NCBI GenBank assembly: GCA_002794705.1
Contig: PGTK01000005.1
Span: forward strand, 62,001 to 126,000
Source: Candidatus Thermofonsia Clade 1 bacterium
GTDB lineage: Bacteria > Chloroflexota > Anaerolineae > Aggregatilineales > UBA2796
Direction: 5' to 3'
Length of the DNA stretch: 64,000 bases
Numbering within the stretch: the first letter of the stretch is position 1; every line of letters begins with the position of its first letter. Below the pieces are notes generated by a model. That model had not been told where the DNA came from and made no database searches. It saw only the letters and a list, made by a program, of their open reading frames with translations. Position numbers and translations under genes: made by a program. Positions 44,418 to 52,771 of this stretch are shown piece by piece.

Positions 44418-45199
44418 AACGACTCAGCAAAACGACGGCTGGCACGTCCGAAGATCAACGCGCCGATCCCTAAAAAGATCGCGGCAGCAAGCGCTGAAGC
44501 ACCGATCAGCTCAAGATCAGGTAGACGCCGCTCATAGATCGCCTGCCGAAAAGCGCTGATCAGCGGCGAAAGCGGATTGACCAGCTGAATAAGCGCCCGT
44601 GCGCTCACGCCCGCGATCAGGCGCTCAGGCGGGATCGCCTCCAGACTGTAAATAATCGGCGTCATAAAAAACCAGCCAAACATGAAAACGCTCAAAAACT
44701 CCTGCGTATCGCGCAAATAGACGTTCAGCGCAGCAAAGATCATGCCCAAGCCGCCCGCAAGGCAGGTCAGCAAAACGACCAAAAGCGGCACAGCCAGCAA
44801 GCCCGCGCCCAAGCCGCGCCCTGTCAGATAGAGTAGGACAAGCACAGCGCCCAAAGCGAGACAAAAGGTCACTAACTCGGTCAGGACTGCAGCTGCAGGC
44901 AAGACGGCACGCGGAAAGGCGATCTTCAGCACCAAGCCGCGTCCGTTGGTCACGCTGATCGCAGCATTCAGCACCGCCGCCTGAAAATAGTTCCACGCCA
45001 AGAGTGCCGAAAGCACAAAAATGGGAAAATCAGGCGTCGCGTTAGGCAACAGCACTGTGAAGACAAACGTGAAGATCAACGTGAAAAAAAGTGGATTGAC
45101 CAGACTCCACGCCGCGCCGATCAGCGTGTTGTTATAGCGCAAACGCAAATTGAGCAAGGTAAGACTCAGCACAGCGTCGCGGTAGCGCCACAACCTCAT
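44414..45199 (-). CDS. wzm: Polysaccharide export ABC-2 permease (Wzm/TagG family)
   Basis: A 261-aa six-helix ABC-2 membrane protein, with the amphipathic N-terminal LTLLNLRLRYNNTLIGAAWSLVNPL and the late NPLSPLISAFRQAIYERRLPD segment of Wzm/TagG/RfbA exporters. Pairs with the ATPase encoded next. Its ATG overlaps the stop of the 1570-aa STAND-TPR gene by 4 nt, so all three genes are translationally coupled. Confidence 0.9.
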   Translation of the reverse strand: MRLWRYRDAVLSLTLLNLRLRYNNTLIGAAWSLVNPLFFTLIFTFVFTVLLPNATPDFPIFVLSALLAWNYFQAAVLNAAISVTNGRGLVLKIAFPRAVLPAAAVLTELVTFCLALGAVLVLLYLTGRGLGAGLLAVPLLVVLLTCLAGGLGMIFAALNVYLRDTQEFLSVFMFGWFFMTPIIYSLEAIPPERLIAGVSARALIQLVNPLSPLISAFRQAIYERRLPDLELIGASALAAAIFLGIGALIFGRASRRFAESL

Positions 45200-48100
45200 G
45201 CCGATGCGCTCTCCAACAAGTACGCCAGTACCTTAAGCAGCGCAGGGTTGGGCTGCGCCTCGCGCTGCAACAGATCAAGCGCCGCACGATACTCCGCAGC
45301 GGCAAGACGCGCATCTTTTGCCTCATCGCCGCGCAAAACCGCCAAGAGCGCCTGCGCCGTTGGATTATCGGTTGCAAAGGTCAGTTCGTGGCGGCGCTCA
45401 TGCAGCAGCTTGATCAGCTCAAGACGATACGAAAACGCCTCGCTATGGCGCCCGATAGCGAGATTGTGTTGTATCTGCAAAGCGATCACAAAAACAAGGT
45501 CATAGAGATCGGGCAGGCGCGTCCGCTCCAGCAAAGTACGCGATTGAGTCGCCACAGCAAGCGCCTGCTCATGACGGGCGATCTGAGCGCGCACTTCGGC
45601 AAGGGCGCGCTCCGCCTCGAGATTCTCAGCGCCCTGAAGGGCTTGCTGGAAGCTACGGGCGGCATCATCCAACAAACTAAGCGCCTGATACGCCTTACCT
45701 AGCGCAAGGTAGGTCTGGCTGAGACGCTCAGGCTTAGGGCGCGTTACGGTCTTTTCAAGGCGCAGCGCCTCTGTACAGACGCGCACTACCTCGTTCGGCT
45801 GCTCAAGCTGGGCATACAGACGTTGCAACTCGCTCAGCATCGCCAAAGCCGCCTCAGGGTCGCGCTGCTCATCCTGATAGACCAGCGCGCTATGCTGATA
45901 TGCCACAGCGCGCAACAGATCGCCACTCCGCTCATAGGCGGCTGCCAACAGCTGCGCAAGGGCGATCAAATTGGCAGGAATTTTCCGCTTGCGCCATTTT
46001 TCTAGCTTGAAAGCGCGCTCCAAATGCGGGAGCGCCTGCTCAGGCTGATCAAGGGCGAGATACAGCTCGCCAATGGCGCGCTCAGCGGCTATTGTGCGCG
46101 AAGGGCGCAAACGCCAATTGAGATGGGTCAGTGCCTGTGTGTAAGCGTGCAATGCCGCCTGCAAATCAGGGCGACGGCGCTGCAAATCGCCCAGCATGAC
46201 CCACAAAACGCCCAGCAAATGTTTCGGCGCCACTGCAATAGCGCGCTCATAGCTCTGTTGCGCCGTGTCAAGGTCGTTCAAAGCGAGGTAACACTCCGCA
46301 AGGGCGCGCTCAAGGGCTGAACGGCGCTTGGGACTGCCCTCAGGGATAGCAAGCGCCTCTCGATAAGCGCGCGCCGCCGCCTCATGCTGATTTAACTTAT
46401 GCAACGCCCTACCCAACTCCACCAAAAGCTGTTGACGCTCAGCAGGCGGCTGATCGAACTGCAGCACCTCCTGATAAGCAGTCGCAGCGCTCTGGTAAGA
46501 CCTCAAACGCATCTCAGCGCGGGCAAAAGCAGTCAGGATGGCGGCATAGCGCTCAGGCGCGCTGAACTGATCGATCAAGCGCAACGCCTGCCTAAACGAC
46601 TCCGCCGCTTGCCCTGCTCGCCCAACGTGCGCTTGTGCCGTGCCAAGATCGGCATATAGCTGCGCCATGCGTGCCTGCTCAGGTCTGGTGGTGCGCCCAA
46701 AGACCCGTAACGCGCCCTGCAGCGCCTTGATCGCCTTGCCATGCTGCCCAACACGCACAAGGAACTCGCCCGCCTCAGCCAGAGTCTCGGCAAGGCGCTT
46801 TTCATCGCCTGCCCGTCTAAAGTTGTATGCAGCACCCTCGTATGCTAAAGTCGCTGAATGCTGCAGCGAGCCAATATCACTCTGAGCGAAAAACGCGCCG
46901 AATTCCCTATCATCAATGTCGGCTGAGACAACGATTTTTGCCTCGCACGCCCGCCGAAAGAAGCGCGCTTCCTCAAGATTAATCAGCCCACGCGCATAAA
47001 AATCTGACTCGCGCCTGTAGGCATCAAGATAATATCCCTCTTTATCGAATGGCTCACAAACACGCGCCGCACATAAGAAAATATCGCGCCATGTGAGCGT
47101 ATAGCCCTCCTCGACTTGTGCAGTCTGAGCGCGCCGAAAAGCGATCAGCGGCGCAAGCACCTCCATTGCCTCGCGCTCGCGCCCAAGCCGCCGATATAGC
47201 TCTGCGAGGTCGCGGCGCGCCGCCCAAACCGCCACGCTCTGCGGCGCAAGCTGCTCCACAATCTGGACGGCGCGCTCAGCCAGATCGATCAGCTCAATCG
47301 GATCGCGCTCAGCGAGCGCCACCTCAAGATCGCCCCTCAAATACAATCCGATAGCAAGCGCATTCAAGGCAGGCTCCGCGTGCGAGAGCGCCTCCGTGAA
47401 GCGCGCCACCAAAATCTGCAGCCACTGATCGCCGATCACCTGCGCCCGCTCAGCGCGCCCGAAGCGCGCTTGACGGCGTGCCTGCCGCGCATAAGCAAAG
47501 CCCAACAACGCCAAATCTGCCGTCTGGCGCTGCGGATGCAAGGCTGTGATCGCCTCCGCGCCCGCCTCAAGTGCCTCAGCACCGCGTCCCGCTGCCTCAA
47601 GCGCCTCAGCGAGGGCGAGATGAGTCAATAGGCTCTCAGAGGGCGCAAAGCTGAGCGCACGGCGATAGCTGGCGGCAGCGCGCTCAAGGTCGCCTTGTTC
47701 ACGCCAGAGATCGCCCAATATGTGCAAGACATGCGCCCGTGCCTGATCCTCGCGCAGGGCATTGAGCGCCTTCAGCGCCGCCTCAAACGCCTCAATTGCC
47801 TGCGCAAGGTCGCCATCTTGCCGCGCCAAACGACCTAGCACGCAGCAGGCAATTGCCTCTGCCTCAGGATCAGCACGCTCAATGCGAATGGCACGCGCTT
47901 CCCCAGCTGCACGGCGCGCCTCATCCCACTCGCCCAACATCAGACACAACTGGGCGTAGAGCGCCAAACTCAAGCGCTGACGGGCAAAGGCAGGGTAAGG
48001 CTGCCGCACCTCATACCAAACGCCCTCCGCACCCACCAGCAACGCCGCCTCGCGCAAATCGCCCGCCGCAGCTAACGCTCGCGCCTTAGCCCGCGCCACT

Positions 48101-49908
48101 GTGCCGCGCCATGCATAAGGCGTCACAGACTCCAAAGCGGCATAAGCAGAGAGCGCGCCCGATAAGTTACCGCTCAAGTGCGCCGCGAGTGCCTGCGCCC
48201 AAAGCGCGGCAAAACTGCCTGCAGGCGCACTACGGAGCGCCTCAGCCTCTCTCCCAGCAAGGATCAAAGTCTCAGCGCGCCCAACTTGCGCCGCTAGCCA
48301 GTCGTCTTCATCAGACTCATCAGCAAGCACGCGCTCATAGCACGTCAACGCCGCCGTCCACTCGCCCCGCGCCCGATAGAGCGCCGCCAAATCCGCCGCC
48401 GGCACTGACTCCTCATCAGCGATCGCCAATGCTGCATCAAATCTGCCTGCAAAGGCGTAAGCACGGCACAGCGCTAGGCGCACGGTCTCCAGCGCCACTG
48501 CATCGCCTGAGTTGTGCAAAATCTCAGCCGCCTCTTCTAAGTAAATAACTGCACCCGCTGCATCGCCATTCAAATAGGCGAGTCGCCCTAACGCGCTAAG
48601 GGTCTCAGCAACGGCGTGTGGGAAGTCAAGCGTACGGCGCAAAGCAAGCGCCTGTTCAAGCACCTGCTTAGCCTCCTCAGGGCGATTTTCCTCAGTTAGC
48701 GCAACGCCCTGCCGCTGCAAAAACGCCGCCTGCGCCTCGCGCTCATCCTCAGCGTAGCTCACCTGACTAAGCCGCTCAAAATCAAGCGCGGCGACCTCAA
48801 AAGGGACGCTCTCAGGATCGCGTAACGGCTCCGGCAAAGAAAACAAAACGCTGCACAGCTCTCCCTCAGGCGTGGAATGCAGCTCAATCAAACGACGGCG
48901 CGCCAAAAAGCTCAATGCACGGCGCGCCGCCAAAGGATTGGCAAAGCGCGCCGCGATCAGCGCCGCAGGCAAGCGCTGCGTAGGCGTCGCCGCCAAAGCA
49001 TGGCAAACTGCACGGTACTCAGCAGGAAAACTGCTGATCGCCTCACTCAATAATGCCGCATAACGATCCTCAGGCGGCGTAGCACGCAAAAAATCAAGCA
49101 AAAGCGGAAGAGTGAGATCATCCTCCGCCAAAAGCGCCGCACACAAGCGCAACAAAGGCGGCGATCCGCCGATCAGCGGAGCAAGCTGCGCACGCTCAGA
49201 ATCCGTAAGGCGCGTCTGGGCGGCAAGGTACTCAAGCACAACTGCATCGGATAGAGTCCCAAGTGCAATGAACTCACCATCAGAGGGCAGCACATCGCCC
49301 TGCCAAACGACGTACGGCGCCAAGCCGCTCAACCACGCCTCAACAGACGCCCAGTCACAGATCAAAAGCGCTTTCATCCGCCCAAAAGCAGCGCGCAACA
49401 GATCAAGCTGTCTTTCAGGCGCCGCCTCAAGCACGTCGAGCGCGTTCAGGGCAAGAGCAAGCAAACGCACAAAGGTCTCACGCGGCAAAGGCGACTCTAA
49501 CCACCAGACATGCGCAAAGTGCGCCCGCAAGCGCGAATCAGCGGCGAGAGCGCGTAAAAAGGTCGTTTTGCCAATACTCTGCACGTCTAGACATACAGCG
49601 CCTCCTGCGCACAGCGCCTGAACAGCGCGAGATAGCTCCGCTTCACGCCCAATCAGCGACACAGAAGGCGGCGGCTGCAAAGCAGCACGCGCTTGCGCCA
49701 CAGCCTCCGGTGCTAAGCGGCGAAGCGCTCTTGACGGCAGAGTGGGCAGATCGCGCTGACGGGGCGGCTCAATCCGCAGCCTGAGGGCAAAAGCGTCCAA
49801 GACCGAGTCGGGGAGACGCAGGGAGGGCGCAAGGGTCAGCGCGCTGGCTGCGACCAACTCGGTCTTATGATGATCGCTCAAAGTGGCAGTCAGTTGGCGT
49901 GCATCCAT
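45196..49908 (-). CDS. STAND-like NTPase with very long TPR array
   Basis: A 1570-aa soluble protein. Residues 1-80 match nothing I recognise. Residues 83-120 open a STAND/NB-ARC-like NTPase: SLIGREAEL, then a degenerate P-loop in which DVQSIGKTT (108-116) keeps GKTT but lacks the first glycine. Walker B-like LLICD is at 181-185 and GGSPPLLRLCAALL at 247-260 corresponds to the GxP motif. A winged-helix-like stretch follows. From about 400 to 1560 there are some two dozen TPR-like repeats of ALA/YRRAL type. There is no effector domain and no membrane segment. First gene of an operon with wzm and wzt, overlapping wzm by 4 nt. The weakly spaced AGAGG before the ATG leaves the start uncertain. 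Role unknown. Confidence 0.8.
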   Translation of the reverse strand: MDARQLTATLSDHHKTELVAASALTLAPSLRLPDSVLDAFALRLRIEPPRQRDLPTLPSRALRRLAPEAVAQARAALQPPPSVSLIGREAELSRAVQALCAGGAVCLDVQSIGKTTFLRALAADSRLRAHFAHVWWLESPLPRETFVRLLALALNALDVLEAAPERQLDLLRAAFGRMKALLICDWASVEAWLSGLAPYVVWQGDVLPSDGEFIALGTLSDAVVLEYLAAQTRLTDSERAQLAPLIGGSPPLLRLCAALLAEDDLTLPLLLDFLRATPPEDRYAALLSEAISSFPAEYRAVCHALAATPTQRLPAALIAARFANPLAARRALSFLARRRLIELHSTPEGELCSVLFSLPEPLRDPESVPFEVAALDFERLSQVSYAEDEREAQAAFLQRQGVALTEENRPEEAKQVLEQALALRRTLDFPHAVAETLSALGRLAYLNGDAAGAVIYLEEAAEILHNSGDAVALETVRLALCRAYAFAGRFDAALAIADEESVPAADLAALYRARGEWTAALTCYERVLADESDEDDWLAAQVGRAETLILAGREAEALRSAPAGSFAALWAQALAAHLSGNLSGALSAYAALESVTPYAWRGTVARAKARALAAAGDLREAALLVGAEGVWYEVRQPYPAFARQRLSLALYAQLCLMLGEWDEARRAAGEARAIRIERADPEAEAIACCVLGRLARQDGDLAQAIEAFEAALKALNALREDQARAHVLHILGDLWREQGDLERAAASYRRALSFAPSESLLTHLALAEALEAAGRGAEALEAGAEAITALHPQRQTADLALLGFAYARQARRQARFGRAERAQVIGDQWLQILVARFTEALSHAEPALNALAIGLYLRGDLEVALAERDPIELIDLAERAVQIVEQLAPQSVAVWAARRDLAELYRRLGREREAMEVLAPLIAFRRAQTAQVEEGYTLTWRDIFLCAARVCEPFDKEGYYLDAYRRESDFYARGLINLEEARFFRRACEAKIVVSADIDDREFGAFFAQSDIGSLQHSATLAYEGAAYNFRRAGDEKRLAETLAEAGEFLVRVGQHGKAIKALQGALRVFGRTTRPEQARMAQLYADLGTAQAHVGRAGQAAESFRQALRLIDQFSAPERYAAILTAFARAEMRLRSYQSAATAYQEVLQFDQPPAERQQLLVELGRALHKLNQHEAAARAYREALAIPEGSPKRRSALERALAECYLALNDLDTAQQSYERAIAVAPKHLLGVLWVMLGDLQRRRPDLQAALHAYTQALTHLNWRLRPSRTIAAERAIGELYLALDQPEQALPHLERAFKLEKWRKRKIPANLIALAQLLAAAYERSGDLLRAVAYQHSALVYQDEQRDPEAALAMLSELQRLYAQLEQPNEVVRVCTEALRLEKTVTRPKPERLSQTYLALGKAYQALSLLDDAARSFQQALQGAENLEAERALAEVRAQIARHEQALAVATQSRTLLERTRLPDLYDLVFVIALQIQHNLAIGRHSEAFSYRLELIKLLHERRHELTFATDNPTAQALLAVLRGDEAKDARLAAAEYRAALDLLQREAQPNPALLKVLAYLLESASA

Positions 49909-49936
49909 ACCTCTGAGTCTACCACAAATGCGGCGA

Positions 49937-50656
49937 TCAGACTGATTTGTAGCGCGTCTCGATCAGTTTACCGTCGCGCAGCTCATGCACTACGTCCGCC
50001 TCCGCCATGACTATGGGATCGTGGCTGACGATCACGACGGTGATGCCGCGCTCCGCCACCAGACGGCGCAGCAAATCCAAAATGCGCCTGCCTGTCTGAC
50101 TATCCAGCTGACCCGTCGGCTCATCTGCCAAGACGATCTGCGGCTGAGCGGCAAGCGCCCGCGCAATAGCGACGCGTTGCTGCTCGCCGCCGCTCAGCTC
50201 ATAGGGACGATGGCGCGCCCGCCGCGCCAAGCCGACCCACTCCAATGCCTCGCGGATGCGCGCCTCGCGCTCTGCGCTTGGCAGACCGCGCATTCGCAAC
50301 GGCACTCCGACATTCTCCGCAGCCGTGAGCAAGGGCAACAAGCCAAAACTCTGAAAAATGAAGGCGAGCTGCTCACGGCGCAAGGCAAGACGCGCTTTTT
50401 CGTCCATTTGGCGTAGCGCCTGCCCCATGATCCAGACTTCGCCCTCCGTCGGATCGTCTAGCCCTGCGATCAGGTTGAGCAGCGTGGTCTTGCCGCTGCC
50501 AGAGCGCCCGACAATCGCCGTCATCTGGCAGGGATAAATGGCGAGCGAGACGCCGCTCAAAGCGCGGATATCCTCGCCCTCTAGATGATAAATGCGCGTC
50601 AAATTCTCGGTCCGAATGGCGGCATTTGCCGCCTGTGACTTACCGTTCGCGCTCAT
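49937..50656 (-). CDS. LolD/MacB-type ABC ATPase
   Basis: A 239-aa ATPase of the FtsE/LolD/MacB group: Walker A GRSGSGKTT, Q-loop FQSFGLLPLL, signature LSGGEQQRVAIARAL, Walker B IVLADEPTGQLD, H-loop VSHD. It partners FtsX-like permeases that act on lipids, peptides or envelope proteins by mechanotransmission. Last gene of the permease-methyltransferase-ATPase-ATPase operon; 4-nt overlap with the preceding ATPase gene. Confidence 0.9.
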   Translation of the reverse strand: MSANGKSQAANAAIRTENLTRIYHLEGEDIRALSGVSLAIYPCQMTAIVGRSGSGKTTLLNLIAGLDDPTEGEVWIMGQALRQMDEKARLALRREQLAFIFQSFGLLPLLTAAENVGVPLRMRGLPSAEREARIREALEWVGLARRARHRPYELSGGEQQRVAIARALAAQPQIVLADEPTGQLDSQTGRRILDLLRRLVAERGITVVIVSHDPIVMAEADVVHELRDGKLIETRYKSV

Positions 50657-51528
50657 GCTTGCCCGTCCTGCTTGTCGGGGTAGACTCCGACATGATCCTC
50701 GCGCAACTTCAAACGGGCGCGCTCCGCAATGCCAAGTTTCTCAAGGTACGCCTGCGGTAGCTGCAGCCTGCCCACACGATCCACAATAGCGTATTCATCC
50801 GCACCGACGATCTGCCCGTCTTCTGCCCTGCGCCGCAAGATTTCCGTGCTGGTGCGCCCATCGCGCATTCCCACTACGCGATCCACACGCGAGGCTACAT
50901 TCACGTCGTGCGTCACAATGATGATCGTCACGCCATGCTCACGGTTGAAGGCGCGCAAAGTCTTGAAAATCTGCTCAGCCGCCTCGCTATCCACTTCGCC
51001 CGTCGGCTCATCTGCCAAGAGAAGGCGCGGCTGATTCGCCATTGCTACGGCGATAGCGACTCGCTGCTGCTCGCCGCCGCTCAACCGATCTGGGCGATGC
51101 TTGAGTCGCCCGCCCAGCCCAACTTGCTCTAACAGCGCTCGCGCCCGCTCACGCCGCTCACGGGCAGGCACGCCGTCAAGCGCCATCGGAAGCTCAACGT
51201 TCTCTTGCGCGCTCAGATACGGCAGCAAGTTGCGCGCCGTCTGTTGCCACACAAAGCCCACCTGCCGACGGCGATATAGCACCTGCTCACGGCGCGTCAT
51301 CTCAAGCAAGTTGTACTCGCCCACGCTGACTCGTCCCGCTGTGGGCGTATCCAGACCGCCCAAAATGTTCATCAGCGTGGACTTGCCCGATCCGCTCGGA
51401 CCGACTAGCGCTAACATCTCGCCGCTGTGAATGGTCAGGTCTATGCCCTGCAGGGCGACCACTTCAAGGTCAGCCACCTTGTAAATCTTGACCAGATTCT
51501 CGCAGATAATGAACGGTTGTTCAGCCAC
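50653..51528 (-). CDS. LolD/MacB-type ABC ATPase with AbrB-like C-terminal tail
   Basis: A 291-aa protein. Residues 1 to about 225 form a LolD-type ATPase with Walker A GPSGSGKST, signature LSGGEQQRVAIAVAM, Walker B LLLADEPTGEVD and H-loop VTHD. A roughly 60-residue extension follows. It includes YAIVDRVGRLQLPQAYLEKLG at about 247-267, which resembles a SpoVT/AbrB swapped-hairpin module (hxDxxGRhxLPxxhhxxLG). The tail might dimerise or bind DNA. The gene begins 1 nt after the methyltransferase stop. Confidence 0.85.
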   Translation of the reverse strand: MAEQPFIICENLVKIYKVADLEVVALQGIDLTIHSGEMLALVGPSGSGKSTLMNILGGLDTPTAGRVSVGEYNLLEMTRREQVLYRRRQVGFVWQQTARNLLPYLSAQENVELPMALDGVPARERRERARALLEQVGLGGRLKHRPDRLSGGEQQRVAIAVAMANQPRLLLADEPTGEVDSEAAEQIFKTLRAFNREHGVTIIIVTHDVNVASRVDRVVGMRDGRTSTEILRRRAEDGQIVGADEYAIVDRVGRLQLPQAYLEKLGIAERARLKLREDHVGVYPDKQDGQA

Positions 51529-51529
51529 T

Positions 51530-52765
51530 TTAGACCTTTCTCATCACAACGATAGCTTCGTGCAGCATAGTCGGCTCAGTCGCGCCGCTCTTGTTAGACG
51601 GGCTGTTGCGCACAGGCATCCGCTCGTTTGGAATGGCGCGCCGATGGGTGGCAACGTGCGCAAAGCCATGCGCCTCAAAAAAGCCCTGAATAGCCCGATC
51701 CGTAGGCAGGCGCACGCCCTTTACAGTCCGATTGCTGACTATATAGCACGCCAGGCCGCCACGCGCCACGACTCCCGCCACATTCGCAATTGAGGCGCAC
51801 AGATCGCCATAAAACGCCGCGACCTCAAGCGCACGACTCGGCGACTGTTCGTAAATCTGTTGTAACGCCGAATCGAGCGGCTGCACATTAAAGTTCGGCA
51901 AGTTTCCTAACGGCGCGCCGCCCATCAGCCTGCGATCAACACGCGCCGCCTCAGGCAGACCAAGCCACTCCGCTGCGAGGCGCGAGTACTGCCCGTAGGC
52001 GACCGTTGTACGCGAATCGCCATAAGATGGCGAGGTGATCACGATCTGGACAGACTGAGGCGCAATCTGATCCGAAGGAATGCCACACACGCTATCAAAA
52101 GCGTGGATGTGCGCACGACTCTGACTCGGAGCAGTCGCGTACGCCGCTAAAAACTGGCGCAGACCCTCACGGTTGCGGACTATCTTGGCGCGCAACGTCC
52201 CGAAAACATCGGGCGTGTGCGCCGCGAGACGAGTCTGGGGCAGACGATACAGCTTGAACTCATCGGGGCGCGTATTAGAACACTCACGGACGGTCTCGCT
52301 GAAGGCAACGGCGAAAAAGGCGCGTAGATCGTCATCTTCAAGCCGATCGATCACCTGTGGCTGAAACCAAAAGGCGAGGTCAATGCCCGTAGGCAGGCGC
52401 TCAGGCGTACGGATTGGCGTTTGCAGCCATGCCTCAAGGTCGGCAATAGCAGCATCAAGTGCCTCGATCGAGAGCGGCGCAGTTTTAGCGCGGCTAATCA
52501 AGCGTGCCAACGGATTCAGGTCTGTGCCGTACGCCTCATGCCCGCGAATCAAGCCCTCTACCAGACTCGTGCCAGTCCCGCAGTATGGATCGAACAGGAT
52601 AGCAGGCTGCGGTGCAAAGCGCTCCAGCAGATGCGCCGCGATCTGTGGGATCATGCGCGCTGGGTAATCATGATAGCAGTGAGTCAGCGTCCGTGTGAGT
52701 GCGCCACTGAACGTCCAGTCTTCAGGCTGCTCAAAAAGCGGCAATTGAAGAGGCACGCCAATCAC
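51530..52765 (-). CDS. DNA methyltransferase (N4-cytosine/N6-adenine type) inside an ABC operon
   Basis: A 411-aa SAM-dependent DNA methyltransferase. Motif I is near the N-terminus (LFDPYCGTGTSLVEGLIRG, about 57-75, followed by GTDLNPLARLISRAK). The catalytic motif is TSPSYGDSRTTVAYGQYSRL at about 245-264, where TSPPY is usual. The middle region (about 115-235) may hold target recognition. No restriction enzyme is adjacent. It lies between an FtsX-like permease gene (6 nt upstream) and its ATPase genes (1 nt downstream), so it must share their transcript. Confidence 0.85.
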   Translation of the reverse strand: MIGVPLQLPLFEQPEDWTFSGALTRTLTHCYHDYPARMIPQIAAHLLERFAPQPAILFDPYCGTGTSLVEGLIRGHEAYGTDLNPLARLISRAKTAPLSIEALDAAIADLEAWLQTPIRTPERLPTGIDLAFWFQPQVIDRLEDDDLRAFFAVAFSETVRECSNTRPDEFKLYRLPQTRLAAHTPDVFGTLRAKIVRNREGLRQFLAAYATAPSQSRAHIHAFDSVCGIPSDQIAPQSVQIVITSPSYGDSRTTVAYGQYSRLAAEWLGLPEAARVDRRLMGGAPLGNLPNFNVQPLDSALQQIYEQSPSRALEVAAFYGDLCASIANVAGVVARGGLACYIVSNRTVKGVRLPTDRAIQGFFEAHGFAHVATHRRAIPNERMPVRNSPSNKSGATEPTMLHEAIVVMRKV

Positions 52766-52771
52766 GGGAAG

